NCBI GenBank assembly: GCA_012934845.2
Contig: WNNJ02001400.1
Span: 1-64,000 of the forward strand
Reading direction: 5' to 3'
Length of the DNA: 64,000 nt
Source: Pomphorhynchus laevis
Taxonomy: Eukaryota > Acanthocephala > Palaeacanthocephala > Echinorhynchida > Pomphorhynchidae
This document shows positions 1 to 8,905 of this stretch, piece after piece. Numbering within the stretch: position 1 is the stretch's first letter; each line of letters opens with the position of its first letter. The notes beneath the pieces are model-generated. The model saw only the letters and a program-made list of their open reading frames with translations, was not told where the DNA came from and searched no databases. The translations under genes were made by a program, and so were the position numbers.

Positions 1-1350
1 CGCGGAATTTTCCTTTTAAACCACGTTTATAAATTATTGTCGTTTGTATTAACTTCTCGACTAGCTAAGCACTGTTCTTCGTTATTGCCTGAAGAACAAT
101 TTGGATTTCGGCAAGGTCGCTCGACTTGTGATGCTATCAGTCTAGTGCGTTCTTCTGTAGTCAACTGTATTTCTAATAAAAATTCATTATATGCCATCTT
201 TATTGATTTTCGTAGAGCATTTGACTCAGTCAATCGAAATATCCTACTTTCTAAGCTGCATAATAATTGTAATCTTCGTGGGCGCTTTCTTCGCCTACTA
301 TATCAGATTCTATTACCTAACCGTGTCAAGGTATTCGATGATTTAGCATACTCTGACTTCTTCACAGTTAATCATGGCGTATTGCAGGGGGACCCAATCA
401 GTCCTCTATTATTTTCAATCTTCGTTATTGATTTACCACCGGTTATACGGTCTTTTGCAAACGAAGTTGAGTTGGCGCTATATGCTGACGATCTTGTGAT
501 CCTGACAAGAAACCTAGGCACGGCTCAAAAGGCACTCGATGGCTTGACTGTATTTTGTAGTCGGAATGAACTAGACATCAACATTTCAAAATCAAAGGTA
601 GTGAAGTTCCGCGGTGGTGGTCGTTTATCCAAGCATGACTCGCTTTTTATAAAGTCTCAGACACTAGAGTTCTGTACTAATTATAAGTATCTTGGCGTTC
701 TATTAACGTCTAGATGGTCTTTTACCGCGCACCTTGAGGCTAAATCTTCTAAGATTGCAATTAAAACGGCTTCATATCCTCAACTAAGGAAGCTGTCGTT
801 TGAAGGAGCGTTGAGATATTTCGAGTTAATGCTTCTACCAATTATTCAGTATGGGTTGGCAACATTCTGGGAGGACCTCACTGAGTTAAATTTTAGACAG
901 ATTGATAGGTGTCAGGCCCGATTTTTGAAACATATAGTTGGAGTATCCAATAAATGTAGTACGACAGCGATCACATACTTGGCAAAAATAAAGCCGCTTA
1001 GTGTCCGATTATGTAGTAGTCTTAGATGTGTTCAAACGTCTAGTTATCTCCAACATTTGGTAGCTCTTGAGACTAAATTCTTAAACGTGGATCATGATTT
1101 AGCCAATTCTCCTGTGTACCTGCAAAACAGTTGGAGATCACCGTTAAATGTGAAACGCCCATTGATATGGAGGTTATCTATTCATGGTTTTCATGATAAC
1201 TACTGTCGCCGACTTCTCGCTTGTCACCGCCGTGATTCTTCTTGTATATGCCGCTTCTGTGCTTCTTCCTGTGATGCATTGCTCCATGCTCTAGCCTGCC
1301 CTCAACTCAGCCTTATGTCACTTCAAGAGATTAATGATCTTCGTCATTGA
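1..1350 (+). CDS. LINE reverse transcriptase, partial at left edge
   Basis: The frame is open from base 1, so the 5' part of this non-LTR retrotransposon lies outside the window. Reverse transcriptase blocks run in order: EEQFGFRQGRST, the motif A region IFIDFRRAFDSVN, motif B QGDPISPLLFS and the catalytic motif C LYADD near base 480. The C-terminal end has a Cys/His cluster (CRFC...C...HALAC) of the type many LINEs carry after the polymerase. The product would copy its own RNA at a nicked chromosomal site. The tail differs from the CR1-like LINEs further right, so I see it as a separate family and do not name a clade. No break is visible in 450 codons, so the copy is fairly young. Confidence 0.85.
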   Translation, partial: RGIFLLNHVYKLLSFVLTSRLAKHCSSLLPEEQFGFRQGRSTCDAISLVRSSVVNCISNKNSLYAIFIDFRRAFDSVNRNILLSKLHNNCNLRGRFLRLLYQILLPNRVKVFDDLAYSDFFTVNHGVLQGDPISPLLFSIFVIDLPPVIRSFANEVELALYADDLVILTRNLGTAQKALDGLTVFCSRNELDINISKSKVVKFRGGGRLSKHDSLFIKSQTLEFCTNYKYLGVLLTSRWSFTAHLEAKSSKIAIKTASYPQLRKLSFEGALRYFELMLLPIIQYGLATFWEDLTELNFRQIDRCQARFLKHIVGVSNKCSTTAITYLAKIKPLSVRLCSSLRCVQTSSYLQHLVALETKFLNVDHDLANSPVYLQNSWRSPLNVKRPLIWRLSIHGFHDNYCRRLLACHRRDSSCICRFCASSCDALLHALACPQLSLMSLQEINDLRH

Positions 1351-1489
1351 TCAAAAAACGACGCATTAAGAAGACAATATGTATACTTCAAATTTTGTTG
1401 ATTCTGACTAATTTCCTATTTTGTAATTATTTGCCCAGCCGAAAGGCGGAACGGGAAATAAAACTCTGTATTATTATTATTATTATTAT
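1351..1489 (+). repeat. LINE 3' UTR with (ATT)n tail
   Basis: A short 3' untranslated region follows the stop codon and ends in a run of ATT triplets at 1,470-1,489. The next element begins directly after the run. Ending in a simple trinucleotide repeat rather than poly(A) is usual for CR1/jockey-type LINEs. Confidence 0.7.
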
Positions 1490-4400
1490 GAAAAAATTAA
1501 AACCTGTTCTAGCAAATTAAACAAACAACGGGATTAAAGGGTGCTTACAGTTAATCGTTCGATTATGGTGCGAGGAAAACCTTCAAATCAGTCTCTATGT
1601 TGCACATGTAATGGACCAGCAGCTGTTTGTAGAGGATGCAAATGCGCAAAGGCCGGACGATCATGCATGAACTGTCGAGCGACAAATTGTCTCTCTAAGC
1701 GGACACCAGCCAGTACTGAACTCACACACGAATCTACGGGAGGTGACGATCTTAATGCCTGTGCGACACTCACAAATCCGTTACGGCCGTTTACAACGAC
1801 CCAAGCCTTTCTAGACGACATCAATGGTAAACCGCGTCCACATTGCACTTCGGTAAATCAGCCAACTGGTATTAATATGGATACTCTTAGGACTGCCTCG
1901 GCACATCAGCAAATTGAAATGATTTACGAGAATGTAATTCACTGGACACCAAGGACATTAGAATTGCCAAAATGCAATGCCAGCAAAGAGTTTATTGAAC
2001 TCATGGGTAAACTTTACTTGAGTGCAGCTGAGGATAATCATACTTCGAAACCTGACCCATTAAAATCAGCCACTGTACTGGCGAAATGCATTCTATACCC
2101 AATCGACTCAAGAAAAGTGGCCGCCATTCGAAAAACCCTAGAACGACGAATCGCCCTCTGGAAAAAAGGTGAAATAATGACGTTGTTCGAAGAGGTAGAG
2201 ACTTTACATACCCGCCAGCAATTTGAAACGCAGCACCTGCGAAAAAAACAAGACTGGAAAAAACGATATTGTAAACTCGTCGCCAAAGGGAAGTTGTCTA
2301 CATCAACGTTATTGCTCATGGAAAATGAATCTTGCGGACCACTATCGCCGGATGTAAAAATTGGAAACCGTTCAGTCAAAGAAATATTGGAAGAGCTCCA
2401 TCCACACCCCGCAGAAATGTCTGAAACTGCCCTTTTGAAGGAAACGTTGAAAGATGCCTTACCCCATCACCCCACTATGTTTCTAGCTATTACCGGAAAA
2501 GATATTGTGCGTTCAGCTTGCTCAACAAACGGATCGGCTGGTCCGTCCGGATTAGACGCCTTGTCATGGCGACGTATGCTGACCGTGTTTGGGACCCAGT
2601 CAAATAATCTAGCGGAAGCCCTTGCTGCCCTAGCGATCTCCGTGGCCTCTCGACAGATGACAACCGGCAGTCTTCAGGCATTTGTTGCGTGCAGGCTGAT
2701 AGCGATTCCTAAAAAATTAGATGGAGTACGACCTATCGGAGTGGCGAATGTTGACCGCCGCATCATCTCCCGTGTGATACTTCAATACGTCAAACCGGAT
2801 CTACAGAAAGTTGCTGGTACGTTGCAACTGTGTGCGTCACAACGTAATGGGATCGAATTCGCCATTCACTCACTACGAAAGGAATTCGCTTCACGTCCAG
2901 ACAATGCTTTACTATGCGTAGATGCAAGCAACGCATTCAACAGACTAAACCGAATGGTAGCAAAGAAAAACATGGCTCGGATATGTCCAGCCTTCGCACA
3001 GGCCTTCGAAAATGTCTACTCCGTGGACGCCCAGCTCGTACTTGAAGAGGATTCGATATATTCACGAGAAGGTGTGACGCAGGGCGATCCATTCTCGATG
3101 GCAGCCTTTGCTATGGCATCAATTCCCCTTATTCGTACAATTGCAGCACGATGTCCAGGGATCACCCAAAGATGGTTTGCAGACGATGCAAATTTTATCG
3201 GACCACCCCATCTCTTAAAAAATTTATGGAATATTCTGCTGAAAATAGGCCCTGAATTCGGATACTACGTCAACCCGTCTAAATCCACTCTACTCTTACA
3301 TAATCTGGCAAGCTCAATTACGGATGCCTTTCCAAGCATCAAAATCAGTGATAATGGCGTCAATGTACTTGGTTCTGCTATTGGCACCGATAACTATATT
3401 TCATGCTTTGTCAATCATAAGATTGAAGGCGCAGTCAAGATGGTTAAGAAGCTTACCGAAGTGTGCCCGTCAGATCCACACATGGCGTACATTGGTCTCA
3501 CCAAGTCTGTTCAATGGAAATGGTCGTTTCTTCTAAGAACAACAAACTGTAGTGAGAATCAGATACATCCGCTCCATGCAGCTATAGTGGATAGGCTCAT
3601 TCCGGCACTTACTCAGAAACAGCTCAACGAGTCACTGAAGATTGTACTAACCAGCCCGTTAGCTTTAGGAGGCCTGGGGATAATGGATCCCAATGCAACT
3701 TACACGATGGATTACCTGGCGTCGCAACACATATGCGATTCATATAGCACAGGCTTGGAAGACGGCCAATTAAGAGCACACCAACAACAAATCAGTTTGT
3801 CGATCGCAAAGGAGAAATTATGCGTCCTTAGTAATCGCATTACGCAAGCACTGATCGATCTGCCTGAGTCTACGCAGCAAGCTCTGGCCCATGCAAAAAT
3901 GCCCGGTGCCTCGACATGGCTATCTTCAATGCATGTCGAAAAGGATTATTTCGCGTTGTCACCCACCGAGTTTACAGACTGCATTGCTGTCAGATACAAC
4001 TGGGATCCGCCGAATCTTCCTCAATTCTGTGTCTGTAGCGAGAAAGCTACCGCCTCACACCTAGTGTCATGTAAACGTGGCGGGTTTCAAATTGCACGCC
4101 ACGACGCTGTCAGAGACGTTTTGGCGAAAGAATTAACGTCTGTCTGCCGTGGTGTAGGTGTCGAACCGGTGTTAGAGTCTGTTCCAGATAACGTCCATTT
4201 TGATCATCCTTCAACCTCCAGGGAAATGAATGCAAGGCTCGACGTAGTTTGCAATGGCTTGTTCGAAAATCGATTCCAGCGAACGTTCATAGACGTTACG
4301 ATCTTCAATCATCTTGCGGAATCGTATTCTTCGACAACTGCCGGCGCTTACAGATATAATGAACAAAGAAAGATAACAAAATATGCCGAAAGGGTGGAAA

Positions 4401-4755
4401 AAATTGAACGGGGCTCATTCATCCCTTTTGCTTTATCAACGTCAGGTGGTCTAGCAGAAAACGCGCGCAAAGTCCTACAGCGTATTGCCTTCCTACAATC
4501 GAATGCCCACATCTCCTACGGTAAATGCTTGTATCGTCTAAAAAGCGTCGTGGGTTTTACGATTTGCCGAGCAACGTCGCGGTGTATCAGAGGTTTCCGG
4601 TCCTCCAGAGGACGACCAGTAATTGATGCCGCCCGAGCGACAGAAAAGACGATGACATCGAATACGACAATACGATGGCGCGACGATGACGGCGGTAACC
4701 TATGCGACTTTTCCATAAACTAACTATGATGATTATTTTTGTAATACTTTCTTCT

Positions 4756-4786
<31 letters not shown>
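1490..4786 (+). mobile_element. Apparently full-length RLE-type LINE with poly(A) tail
   Basis: The element consists of a 75-bp 5' leader, one long ORF (1,565-4,723), a 37-bp 3' UTR and a 26-bp A run at 4,761-4,786. It starts right after the (ATT)n tail of the preceding LINE and is followed by more ATT triplets, so it seems to have inserted into that microsatellite. One ORF with a Cys-rich N-terminus, central RT and C-terminal restriction-like endonuclease is the architecture of the early-branching R2/NeSL/CRE-grade LINEs. It looks whole, and so does its ORF. Confidence 0.8.
1565..4723 (+). CDS. RLE LINE polyprotein: Cys-rich motif, RT, PD-(D/E)XK endonuclease
   Basis: I start at the ATG at 1,565; the frame is open 8 codons further upstream but has no other ATG there. 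The protein has 1,052 residues. Residues 12-43 form a Cys-rich module (CRGCKCAKAGRSC) like a CXC/CRC DNA-binding repeat. The RT spans roughly 330-620, with GPSGLDALSW, motif A VDASNAFN near 451, motif B GVTQGDPF near 503 and motif C FADDA near 538. A CxCx7Hx3C knuckle lies near 822. The restriction-like endonuclease follows, with RHD near 845, RLDV near 891 and IDVTIF near 909. In this family the endonuclease nicks the target and the RT primes on it. No internal stop or frameshift is visible, so it may be competent. The insertion clade is unresolved; nothing shows an rRNA target. Confidence 0.88.
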   Translation: MVRGKPSNQSLCCTCNGPAAVCRGCKCAKAGRSCMNCRATNCLSKRTPASTELTHESTGGDDLNACATLTNPLRPFTTTQAFLDDINGKPRPHCTSVNQPTGINMDTLRTASAHQQIEMIYENVIHWTPRTLELPKCNASKEFIELMGKLYLSAAEDNHTSKPDPLKSATVLAKCILYPIDSRKVAAIRKTLERRIALWKKGEIMTLFEEVETLHTRQQFETQHLRKKQDWKKRYCKLVAKGKLSTSTLLLMENESCGPLSPDVKIGNRSVKEILEELHPHPAEMSETALLKETLKDALPHHPTMFLAITGKDIVRSACSTNGSAGPSGLDALSWRRMLTVFGTQSNNLAEALAALAISVASRQMTTGSLQAFVACRLIAIPKKLDGVRPIGVANVDRRIISRVILQYVKPDLQKVAGTLQLCASQRNGIEFAIHSLRKEFASRPDNALLCVDASNAFNRLNRMVAKKNMARICPAFAQAFENVYSVDAQLVLEEDSIYSREGVTQGDPFSMAAFAMASIPLIRTIAARCPGITQRWFADDANFIGPPHLLKNLWNILLKIGPEFGYYVNPSKSTLLLHNLASSITDAFPSIKISDNGVNVLGSAIGTDNYISCFVNHKIEGAVKMVKKLTEVCPSDPHMAYIGLTKSVQWKWSFLLRTTNCSENQIHPLHAAIVDRLIPALTQKQLNESLKIVLTSPLALGGLGIMDPNATYTMDYLASQHICDSYSTGLEDGQLRAHQQQISLSIAKEKLCVLSNRITQALIDLPESTQQALAHAKMPGASTWLSSMHVEKDYFALSPTEFTDCIAVRYNWDPPNLPQFCVCSEKATASHLVSCKRGGFQIARHDAVRDVLAKELTSVCRGVGVEPVLESVPDNVHFDHPSTSREMNARLDVVCNGLFENRFQRTFIDVTIFNHLAESYSSTTAGAYRYNEQRKITKYAERVEKIERGSFIPFALSTSGGLAENARKVLQRIAFLQSNAHISYGKCLYRLKSVVGFTICRATSRCIRGFRSSRGRPVIDAARATEKTMTSNTTIRWRDDDGGNLCDFSIN

Positions 4787-4803
4787 TTATTATTATTATT
4801 ATA

Positions 4804-4990
4804 GCCCCGCGTGGCCGAATGGTGGAGGCGTGTGCATTGCAAACTCTATGTACGGGGTTCAAACCTCGAGCATGCACTCTCTATTGACTTCTCTGTAAGC
4901 ACACGTCAAAGCCACAAGATCGCGTTGTCGAAAGACGTTGGGGCACCCGATGATGAAGCGGGACCACTCTTCATTATTATTATTATTATA
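4804..4990 (+). mobile_element. tRNA-derived SINE with (ATT)n tail
   Basis: The head has an A box, TGGCCGAATGG, at 4,812-4,822 and a B box, GGTTCAAACC, at 4,856-4,865. Their spacing of 44 bp is that of a tRNA gene. The head looks like a class II (Leu/Ser-type) tRNA D-arm. A unique body of about 90 bp follows, then an (ATT)n tail at 4,972-4,989. ATT triplets also precede it at 4,787-4,802, so it sits inside a microsatellite. RNA polymerase III would transcribe it, and a LINE with a similar tail would have to mobilise it. Confidence 0.75.
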
Positions 4991-4998
4991 ACATACAA

Positions 4999-5455
4999 TG
5001 GTTGTTTAGTATTTCGGAGCGGTCCCTATTGGACATTTGCGTTTACAATCACCTTGCTTCGTCCTACTCAACATCAATGCCACAAAATCACTTTCACTAC
5101 CACGAACAAAGGAAAATCGGAAAATACGGTGAACGTATATCACGATTTGAAAGAGCTTGTTTTTTTTCCTATAATTTTTGCAGCTAACGGTGGAGCTGGT
5201 GAAATAGCTTCAAAGGTGCTACGACAAATATGCAGGCGTCAATCTATAAAATCTACTCGGCCATACAACGAATGCATGCGTGATTTGAGGATCAAAACGG
5301 GACTAGCGCTAGCAAGAGCAGCATCATTACAAATCCGCTGCACTCCGTTGAGTAATATGTCGGGACAATGTGCTTGACAGTGCAAGAAACTTTTCTAGTT
5401 TGTAGAACATTTTACTTCTTTTTTTTTCTTGAATAAATCTTCTCTTCAAAAAAAA
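4999..5455 (+). mobile_element. 5'-truncated RLE LINE, endonuclease end only
   Basis: The reading frames match the last 150 residues of the intact RLE LINE upstream. LDICVYNHLASSYS corresponds to its FIDVTIFNHLAESYS, followed by HYHEQRKIGKYGERI, GGAGEIASKVL and a final Arg/Ala-rich segment. One frameshift near the T run at 5,160 separates two frames. The copy ends in a short A run and is bracketed by copies of ATTATAACATACAA (4,985-4,998 and 5,456-5,469), which read as its target-site duplication. It is diverged from the intact copy and so belongs to another subfamily. Confidence 0.75.
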
Positions 5456-5469
5456 ATTATAACATACAA

Positions 5470-5532
5470 GGGCCTATCAGTAGACCCTTGTGTCGATAGG
5501 CCCGTATTAGTGTACGGGCCTATCAGTAGACC
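5470..5532. repeat. Short direct and inverted repeat at a LINE 5' junction
   Basis: GGGCCTATCAGTAGAC occurs at 5,470 and again near 5,517. Between them an inverted partner, GTCGATAGGCCCGTA, could form a hairpin. The segment lies exactly between the left target duplication and the first LINE-matching base. It reads as filler made during 5' end joining of the truncated copy. Confidence 0.6.
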
Positions 5533-6132
5533 GCTTCCAGCGAACGTTCTTCGACGTTTCCGTTTTTAACAACCATGCTGGTTCCTACTCCGCGTCGGCA
5601 GAAAACGCTTTTGCATACCACGAAGCCCGGAAGAGCTCAAAATACTCTGAAAGAATCACCCAAATCGAAAGGGGATCGTTTATACCCTTCATCCTATCTG
5701 CGTCTGGAGGTCTGGGAAAATGTGCACTTTCGGCCTTGCAGCGGATCGCACAACTCAAGTCAATAAACAACGATCAGATTTCGTACAGCCAACACATACA
5801 GCGAATCAAAACAAGATTGAGTATAGCCATATGCCGTGCATCCTCTTTGTGCATAAGGGGCTTCCGATCCAGCAAGGGGCATCCCGTATACTCAGCAGAC
5901 AACCATCAAGCTGATACAATATCCAAAAAGACATCTAATCGCCAAGCTACAGATAGCCCGAATCCGTCGAACAATGCTCGAGCGATCCGATGGAATGATG
6001 AAGACGGCGGCACGTTGTGTACCTCCCTTGTGGATCTAAAGTAACAAAAAAAATATTCTGGAATTTAATTAACCTGGCCCATTTGCGGGAACCTGTTTTT
6101 CTGTACAAATAAATCTATTATTATTAAAAAAA
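5471..6132 (+). mobile_element. Second 5'-truncated RLE LINE at the same site
   Basis: From 5,532 to 6,044 one open frame encodes the C-terminal endonuclease end of an RLE LINE: TFFDVSVFNNHAGSYS, KYSERITQIERGSFIPF, then CRASSLCIRGFRSSKG and a final RWNDEDGG. The intact LINE has the same blocks. A 3' UTR with GGCCCATTTGCGGGAA and an A run ends it. It is flanked by ATTATAACATACAAG at 5,456-5,470 and 6,133-6,147. The left copy is shared with the previous truncated element, so both used one site in turn. Confidence 0.78.
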
Positions 6133-6232
6133 ATTATAACATACAAGACAAAGCCTATATGGCTGTTCAGTCTGCTCACGAAAAAATAAAATAAAAATTA
6201 AACAAAATGTAGAATTGATAGAGTTAAGAAAA

Positions 6233-8560
6233 TCAGGGATACGATAGCTTCTCCATATTATCGATCTGTTCCAGACATATTCGCAATCGCTTCTTAAATA
6301 AAGTCAGCGTTGTGGAGGCAACAACGTATTCAGGAAGACTATTCCACACGTTAACTACACGTCTTGACAATCTTGTGACAGGCGATAGTTTCCCAGTATG
6401 CTGTTTAAAAATTGTCATCGAATGATGTCGCCTGGATCTATTATTACGACACACCATAATATTTCGAGGATATCCATCAAATTTGTGCAATAATTTCCAC
6501 GTTGCAACCAAGTCGATAAACATTAACCTCACCTTCATGTCAAATATGCCAATCACTTTAAGTCTCTCACGATAAGGTAAATACTTACAGTCTGGACATA
6601 AACGGGTAATACGGCGAAGAACTCCATCGACAGCATTCAGTTCAGTCCGTGTACATGGGAAGCAAGATGGAGAGCAATACTCAAGTATTGGTCTCAATAA
6701 CGAGTTAAACAGCACCCTGAACGACGATGGATTTATTTTCAGAAAGCAATTTTTGATAGTGTGCATCATTTTTCTAGCTTTGCCTAATTGAATGTTGTAA
6801 TGATGTCGTGTCTTTAAAGATGAATCGATCAAAATACCAAGATCACGATGAGTCGAAACTATCTCAAGTTCTTTTACACCAATGAAGTAGGTATGACATC
6901 CTTTGCGTCCACGACCCAATCTCATATTCTTACACTTTTCCAGGTTTAATGATACTCCTGTAGTAAGACTCCATTCATACACTAAATCCAGGTCACGCTG
7001 CAATGACAAACAGTCTCGTTCAGTCGAGATCACATTCCATAACTTCAAATCGTCAGCATAGGCTAAGTGTGGTACATTAAGCGATCTCAACAACTCGTTG
7101 ATAAAAATGCAAAATAATAATGGCCCGAGAACCGTTCCTTGAGGTACACCACGTATAACACTGCGTTTAGATGAAAAAGCATTACCTACTCTTACACAAA
7201 ATTGTCGACCACTCAAGAAGTTCTCAATCCAACGAGTCAGATAGTAGTCTACACCAATAGATTCGAGAATACTTATTAATTCAGCATGTGGAACGCGATC
7301 AAATGCCTTGGAGAAATCCAAATAGACGACATCGACAACCAATCCACATGAAATTGCGTCAGCCCATTGTTCACGAGCACATAAAGTATTCGTTAGACAT
7401 GAGCGGCCATGCCGAAAACCGTGTTGAGAGTCGCTCAAATAGTTTATTGAACCCAATACATTTATTAATCTTTTGTGAACAATTCTCTCAAGTACCTTAC
7501 TTACAGTAGATGTTAAACTTATGGGCCTAAAATCACTTACATCGCAAGCATCTTTCGTTTTCGGAAGTGGTACCACAATCGCCGATTTCCAATCATTTGG
7601 AATTATCGACGTATTGAGAGAAACGTTGAATAATTTGGAAAGCGGATATGACAGGATACATTTCAAGAGCTTAAGGATATAAGTGGGGATATCGTCAGGA
7701 CCAGCTGACACGCATTTAGCTAACCTTGATAGCTCTATCTCAACTTCCTCCATCGTGATAATTATATATGGACTCTGACAGATTGATGAACCATTACAAA
7801 TATTGACTTTATAAGCATCATCCCTACTTAACGATAGTGCAAACACATCAGCGAACGCCTCAGAAATTTTCATAGGGTCTTCAACTAATTCGTTTCCGAT
7901 ATGAATGCGTCGGACACTAGAATTAGATACTCTTGATCGACAAACATAATTCCAAAATCGCTTGGGTGTGTGTCCTAAAGACATAGCAACATCATTCTCG
8001 TACAAGTATCTCTTTTTTGATTTTAAGCGATTGCATTTATTGCGTATTAGTTTGTACTCACTATATAAAGCATCACTCTTACTACAGAGACTCCACGTCT
8101 TATTTCTCAACCTTATACAACGCTTTAGTTCGCTATCAAACCACGGAGGTTTATCAGACCTCTTACGCTTGGAAAATACACGCATGGGAGCAAATTCGTC
8201 TAGGACTTGAATTACCCCACTTTTGATAGACTGCCACATGCTCTCCACATCACCATCATTACTTACAAAAGAAATCCTTTTAGCATATTCAATTATCTCA
8301 TTATCTGGGATAACTTTCCGTACTCGCTTCTCAACAATCTCTACACTGTCTGATCCGGTCGAATTAGTAGGAATCAGAAACTTGACCACCACATGATCGC
8401 TTGAACTAATTGGGGGTTCTTTGTCAATTGAAGAAATATCATATTCAAGTCTAGTAAACAGCAGGTCAATCTTCGAGGATGATTCTGCGGAGAAACCAGT
8501 ATCAAAATGAACATGTTGAATAAGCAACATTTCATCATACAATAAATTACATAACGACAC
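6233..8560 (-). CDS. CR1-like LINE ORF2, endonuclease end plus RT
   Basis: The frame is 775 codons, open throughout. It begins inside the apurinic-type endonuclease (only the last part, with the SSDHVVVKF motif, is left), so the element is 5'-truncated. Next come GPDDIP, FRPISLTST, motif A YLDFSKAFDR near residue 413, motif B GVPQGTVLGPLLF near 472, motif C YADDLKLW near 500 and the C-terminal VNVWNSLPE block typical of CR1/jockey LINEs. The 3' UTR runs to about 6,133 and contains the ATTATAACATACAAG site used twice by RLE LINEs. With no stop in 2.3 kb the copy is fairly young but cannot be autonomous. Confidence 0.88.
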   Translation of the reverse strand: MSLCNLLYDEMLLIQHVHFDTGFSAESSSKIDLLFTRLEYDISSIDKEPPISSSDHVVVKFLIPTNSTGSDSVEIVEKRVRKVIPDNEIIEYAKRISFVSNDGDVESMWQSIKSGVIQVLDEFAPMRVFSKRKRSDKPPWFDSELKRCIRLRNKTWSLCSKSDALYSEYKLIRNKCNRLKSKKRYLYENDVAMSLGHTPKRFWNYVCRSRVSNSSVRRIHIGNELVEDPMKISEAFADVFALSLSRDDAYKVNICNGSSICQSPYIIITMEEVEIELSRLAKCVSAGPDDIPTYILKLLKCILSYPLSKLFNVSLNTSIIPNDWKSAIVVPLPKTKDACDVSDFRPISLTSTVSKVLERIVHKRLINVLGSINYLSDSQHGFRHGRSCLTNTLCAREQWADAISCGLVVDVVYLDFSKAFDRVPHAELISILESIGVDYYLTRWIENFLSGRQFCVRVGNAFSSKRSVIRGVPQGTVLGPLLFCIFINELLRSLNVPHLAYADDLKLWNVISTERDCLSLQRDLDLVYEWSLTTGVSLNLEKCKNMRLGRGRKGCHTYFIGVKELEIVSTHRDLGILIDSSLKTRHHYNIQLGKARKMMHTIKNCFLKINPSSFRVLFNSLLRPILEYCSPSCFPCTRTELNAVDGVLRRITRLCPDCKYLPYRERLKVIGIFDMKVRLMFIDLVATWKLLHKFDGYPRNIMVCRNNRSRRHHSMTIFKQHTGKLSPVTRLSRRVVNVWNSLPEYVVASTTLTLFKKRLRICLEQIDNMEKLSYP

Positions 8561-8905
8561 TTTTTGTTATTTGTGATACTTTTCTTATTTGTGATAAGAA
8601 AATTTGTGATATTTCTTATTTATGACACTTTTCTTATTTGTGATACTTTTATTATTTTCTATTTTTTCTGCAGTGAACCAGCCAATTAAGCCATGCTTTT
8701 ATGTGCTGTTGAAACATTAATAATAATAGTAATCGATAATAATATCATTATATTATTATATATTATTATATAATAATATATAATAATATAATATATAATA
8801 ATTAATATATAATAAAATAATTATATATTATTATATATTATTAATATATAATAATATATTATAATATATATAATGATATATGTTATATATAACATATATA
8901 TTATA
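8561..8905. repeat. TTATTTGTGATA tandem repeats and (TA)-rich tract
   Basis: From 8,561 to 8,660 the words CTTATTTGTGATACTTTT and variants recur about four times. After a short unique stretch, 8,735-8,905 is a long run of interleaved TATAATA words able to fold on itself. A truncated LINE follows immediately, so the tract is probably its insertion site. I see no gene here. Confidence 0.75.

Noticed and set aside
1490-4786. R2 element in 28S rDNA
   Set aside because: The domain order is R2-like, but the flanks are LINE tail and ATT repeats, with no rRNA sequence.
4804-4880. Functional tRNA gene
   Set aside because: A and B boxes are good, but the acceptor stem does not close and a body plus repeat tail follow, as in a SINE.
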